Positions 61,378 through 64,000 of a stretch of 64,000 bases of DNA are shown one piece after another (the first letter of the stretch is position 1; every line of letters begins with the position of its first letter). The stretch comes from Danio rerio (Eukaryota > Chordata > Actinopteri > Cypriniformes > Danionidae). The translations under genes were made by a program, and so were the position numbers. Where the stretch lies: the NCBI RefSeq assembly GCF_049306965.1, contig NC_133176.1, positions 48,032,001 to 48,096,000 of the forward strand, written 5' to 3'. The notes beneath the pieces were generated by a model. The model was not told the DNA's origin. It saw only the letters and a program-made list of their open reading frames with translations, and did not search any database.

Positions 61378-62119
61378 TTATTTATTTTGTAGAATTTTTT
61401 AATACTTTTATTTATAGATACACAACATTTATACACCTTAGACATACATTATGTAAATACAAACTGTTATTTTTGATGCTATTAGTCACCATTGTTTGAC
61501 AGCACTAGCTTTATAAACACTTGTTGTGTGTCTGAGTAGCTTAAAACAAGCATTCTGTAATATAATAGTTCTCCAGCGCTAAAATGAACCAACCTATTCG
61601 TAAGTGACAGCGTATTAATAAGCTGCTGCAAGAAAACATTTCTATATATAATTTCTTCTCTAACTGTGGTTTGAGCACTTACAGTTTATTGCAAGTCAGT
61701 GTATATAATGAAATGATGATAAACCTATAGAGCTCAATAGGATCCATGTTCCCGTTTCCCAAATTTCCAGAATGCATTGCGCTGTGAGGACACATTCCCA
61801 TTCTGTAAACTACTAGTTTCTAAGATTTTCAAATTGCATTTCATGTTTTGCAGGGTTTTTTTTCTTCTTCTTATTATTATTCATTACCCTTTGATTTCTT
61901 CTGTTTTTTTACTTCTCTTCTTGCACTGATGTCTTGTTTCTTCTACGTGATTTCAACTCTGCTTTCTACACATTTCCCAATCATCCTTTCCCTTTGCTTC
62001 CCTTCACTGTCTTTATATCCTGATCACTTACACCCCTGCAGAAAAAGATGATGATCATGTTGTGTTGCACAATTCTTGCGGTCATCGGAGGCTCTCTGGT
62101 CTACAGCTGGCTGACATAG
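54459..62119 (+). CDS. stx3: Syntaxin 3 (Qa-SNARE)
   Basis: Coding exons are 54459-54488, 56220-56294, 56378-56477, 56574-56648, 56744-56814, 56891-56999, 57112-57185, 60077-60211, 61020-61130 and 62042-62119. All borders are GT/AG and in phase, giving 285 aa. It starts [10 protein letters not shown], as in syntaxins 1-3. The Habc bundle spans roughly residues 30-150 ([18 protein letters not shown]). The linker has [22 protein letters not shown]. The SNARE helix holds [19 protein letters not shown] with the zero-layer Gln223. A membrane anchor ([20 protein letters not shown]) ends after WLT. Block-by-block it fits syntaxin 3 better than 1 or 2 ([36 protein letters not shown]). Syntaxin 3 drives fusion at apical plasma membranes and in ribbon synapses. 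A fish a/b suffix cannot be assigned. The luminal tail is very short. Confidence 0.95.
55286..56162 (-). mobile_element. Tc1/mariner-like element in stx3 intron 1
   Basis: Ends CACTACCTGACAAAAGTC and its inverse GACTTTTGTCAGGTAGTG are flanked by TA (55284-55285 and 56163-56164). The minus strand retains decayed transposase sequence (AATTGGCCAGCCCAATCACC, the WPAQSP region). The open frame is lost. Confidence 0.88.
57440..57985. mobile_element. Non-autonomous DNA element (AATTATTAGCC family)
   Basis: Left GTTGAATTATTAGCCCC and right GGGGGCTAATAATTTTTAC are inverted relatives. The interior holds the distinctive TAGGTTAATTAGGTTAACTA block. This is a common zebrafish repeat type. It lies in stx3 intron 7. 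Confidence 0.8.
58140..58380. repeat. Probable interspersed repeat, class unclear
   Basis: GCAGGTTTTATTAAACAGAA, GGTCAGGCAAGCATGGGTCA and AATCCAGAGTCAATAAACAC have the look of a dispersed non-coding repeat. It runs up to the (AT)n block. I cannot name the family. Confidence 0.35.
58383..58468. repeat. (AT)n(GT)n compound microsatellite
   Basis: About 29 TA units followed by about 13 GT units, in stx3 intron 7. Confidence 0.95.
59284..59303. repeat. Poly-C run
   Basis: A nearly uninterrupted C run in stx3 intron 7; a TTA/TTG triplet array follows at 59387-59432. Confidence 0.9.
59464..59785 (-). mobile_element. DANA SINE, near full length
   Basis: A reverse-oriented copy from TTATTCATTCATTTATTC and CGGCTTAGTCCCTTTATTAA to CTGACCCAGTCGAGGCTCGA. 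The end of the tRNA-derived head is missing. It lies in stx3 intron 7, about 290 bp before exon 8. Confidence 0.9.
60231..60941. mobile_element. TTCACCC-family MITE with a nested element
   Basis: Left GAATAGTTCACCCAAAAGTG and right TTTTGGTGGACTATCCC followed by TTTAA are the usual ends. The left TTAA is not preserved. A 357-bp element (60454-60810) is inserted. The MITE starts about 20 bp after the donor of stx3 exon 8. Confidence 0.7.
60454..60810. mobile_element. Short inverted-repeat element with G-rich core
   Basis: Left ATACTTGCCAACATTTG and (opposite strand) ATAACTGCCAACACTCCC are inverted repeats. The centre at 60660-60705 has G runs (GGGGGTGGGGGG, GGGGGGGG). No coding capacity. Confidence 0.65.
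61313..61372. repeat. (AT)n microsatellite
   Basis: About 30 TA units in stx3 intron 9. Confidence 0.95.
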
Positions 62120-63810
62120 ACTACAAGGTGAATATTAATGATTAAGTTACTTTATGAACAGTACACTACCTGACTTGTCGTTGATCACAGCTGTAAAAGC
62201 AACAAATAATAACCTGACTTCTAGTTGATCGTTTGGAAAAGTGGCAGAAGGTAGATTTTTCAGATGAATCATCTGTTGAACTGCATCCCAAACATCACAT
62301 ATACTGCAGAAGACCTACTGGAACCCGCATGGACAAAGAAATCTCACATAAATCAGTCAAGTTGTGCTGCACATTACATTACAAACCACAAGAGAGGACA
62401 AATTCTTCAGCAGAATAGCACTCCTTCTCATACTTCAGCCTCCACATCAAAGTTCCTGGAAGCAAAGAAGGTCAAGGTGCTCCAGGATTGGCCAGCCCAG
62501 TCACCAGACATGAACATTATTAAGTATGTCTAGGGTAAGATGGGGGAGGCATTGAAAATGAATCTAAAGAATCTTGATGAACTCTGGGAGTCCTGCATGA
62601 AAGCTTTCTTTGCCATTTCAGATGACTTTATTAATAAGTGATTTGAGTCATTGCAGAGATGTATGGATGCAGTCCTCCAAGCTCGTGGGAGTCATACACA
62701 ATATTAACACTTTTTCCACTGCTGTACAGTATTTCTGTTAAGTGACAAGACTTTTGTTTAAGCAAAGTCAGACCTAATTAAATAAATAAAAATCAAAGCA
62801 TGATCATATTTTATTTGGGTAAAATAAGCGTATTCTAGAGGCCTTTGCCTTTCATAAAAGCCACTACTGATACCAAATGATCAACTAGAAGTCAATTATT
62901 TGCTTGTTGTTCCTAAAACTTAGATAGACGAGACTTTTGTCAGGTAGTGTTTGTTGAAAGTTTGTGAGTAACATCCTGTTTTGATTTGTTTTCCCAGAGG
63001 AAGACTTTGTCTACTCTTACAAGTTCACAGTGTCTATCAACAAATCAAGAGGAGCATCCTCGTGCCGATGAACAATAAGCATTCCCAAACACACAACATG
63101 TTTTCCATTGCTTGTTTATCTCATTTTCCCATCTCTATATTTGTCTTTTACGATTTTCCTGTCTCATCATTTGGCCTTGCGTTATTAGAAGCATCACAGT
63201 AAAATGTGGTGTGCAAGCTATCTTTTAGGGTTGTGGTATAAATATTTGCTTTTATTTTTAGTTGGTTTTGGATATAGCCTGTATGAGGATAACATTTTTG
63301 TTTTTCGAGGCCTCATTTTTATAACTGACAAGTGAAACATCCTGATGAATACTGGTGCCCGCTTACATTGTGTCTACAGTGTACAAAATTTCTGATAATT
63401 AACAGTTTCTGTAATTTGGGATTCACAAGTGTTTTCTGTTTATTTATGGTTGTGAATTGCATTATAGGATGTTGATCTCTGCTCTGTCCACTTTTGATGT
63501 TGAAAATTCAACTCTACTGTTTGACAAAGTGGCTTTCATTGACATTTTTGTAGTTTGAAATAATATAATCTATAAGAAATAATGTATAGAGAAATATAAG
63601 TCTGTAAAATACCAGAAAATGTTCTGGCAGTTTATTACAAGGTTTTTGTAGCTTTATATACAACACTGACCCAGACAATATATTACTTTAAACTATTAAT
63701 TGTTAACAAAAGTGATTTTTTTTCTAACTTTTTAAGGTTAAAAGTTGTTGGAAGAAAGATTTAGGTCCCGTAATGCAATTAAAAAACAAATAAACAGGGA
63801 AAAATAAAAC
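62120..63810 (+). other. stx3: stx3 3' UTR, spliced, with poly(A) signals
   Basis: Eight bases after the stop codon, AAG|GTGAAT (donor at 62128) pairs with TTTTCCCAG|AGG (exon from 62998). The rest of the UTR follows in one exon. AATAAA occurs at 63789-63794 and 63803-63808. The junction is too close to the stop to trigger nonsense-mediated decay. Confidence 0.6.
62163..62950 (+). mobile_element. Tc1/mariner-like element inside the stx3 3' UTR intron
   Basis: Ends ACACTACCTGAC and GTCAGGTAGTGT are inverted repeats. The plus strand encodes transposase fragments (KWQKVDFSDES, GQILQQNSTPSHTSAS, WPAQSPDMN) in broken frames. It is the same family as 55286-56162 but in opposite orientation. It takes up most of an 870-bp intron. 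Confidence 0.85.
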
Positions 63811-63839
63811 CCTGAATCACAAAAAATATGAAAAACTGC

Positions 63840-63970
63840 TAATTTATGGATATTTGTTTACACTGGATGACAGTCATACTTTTAAGTAGTGGTTTTATCT
63901 ACACTGGATAACAGTAATGCTTTAATAATTAGCAATTCTGTCTACACTGGATGACATAAGCAGTAAATCT
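63840..63970. repeat. Short direct repeats after stx3
   Basis: ACACTGGATGACAGT, ACACTGGATAACAGT and ACACTGGATGACATA recur at about 40-45 bp spacing. Three units are seen before the window ends. Confidence 0.55.
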
Positions 63971-64000
63971 CTGACAGTAAACCGATGCCCTGTTTTGCTT

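Overview
The window looks like nuclear DNA of a cyprinid fish, most likely zebrafish (Danio) or a close relative. It is AT-rich, its genes are split by long introns, and it is full of cyprinid-type repeats: at least nine copies of the tRNA-derived DANA SINE, several Tc1-like transposons, many short hAT, Harbinger-like and TTAA-flanked non-autonomous elements, and long (AT)n/(GT)n microsatellites. No bacterial, phage or CRISPR feature was seen, and no clear retrovirus or LTR element.

Six protein-coding genes can be supported by joining exons at in-phase GT/AG sites. In order: (1) a secreted C-type lectin of 189 aa on + (8742-11215, six exons). (2) An unrecognised, mostly disordered protein on - (15965-24373, four exons, 592 codons; 3' end not settled). 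(3) tmem187 on + (28260-29030, one coding exon, 256 aa). (4) A seven-transmembrane class A receptor on - (30723-39820, 308 aa), whose ATG appears to be made by splicing. (5) ndufs8, the TYKY iron-sulfur subunit of respiratory complex I, on + (44060-50079, six coding exons, 210 aa plus an upstream non-coding exon). (6) stx3, a plasma-membrane Qa-SNARE, on + (54459-62119, ten coding exons, 285 aa, plus a spliced 3' UTR). The genes do not form a pathway; this is an ordinary vertebrate gene neighbourhood.

Region by region: 1-8.6 kb is intergenic and repeat-filled, with a three-deep nested transposon at 3.6-5.7 kb. 8.7-11.8 kb is the lectin gene, whose stop codon lies about 14 bp before a transposon. 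12-24.6 kb holds the unknown gene, with an inverted-repeat-flanked 21-bp tandem array in its 3' region and a Harbinger-like insertion whose empty site is preserved in a sister repeat. 24.6-28.1 kb is intergenic. 28.1-30.1 kb is tmem187 and its downstream repeats. 30.7-39.9 kb is the receptor, whose introns carry three different tandem or duplicated repeat blocks. 40-41.6 kb is a TTAA-flanked transposon. 42.2-50.9 kb is ndufs8, with a decayed duplicate of its first coding exon in intron 1 and a nested Tc1 in the last intron. 51-54.4 kb is intergenic with a Tc1 copy. 54.4-63.8 kb is stx3.

I found no convincing new biological system. The best leads for a second look are the spliced start codon of the receptor, the decayed ndufs8 exon duplicate, the unknown repeat-containing protein, opposed Tc1-like copies in the first and last introns of stx3, and the transposon abutting the lectin stop codon.
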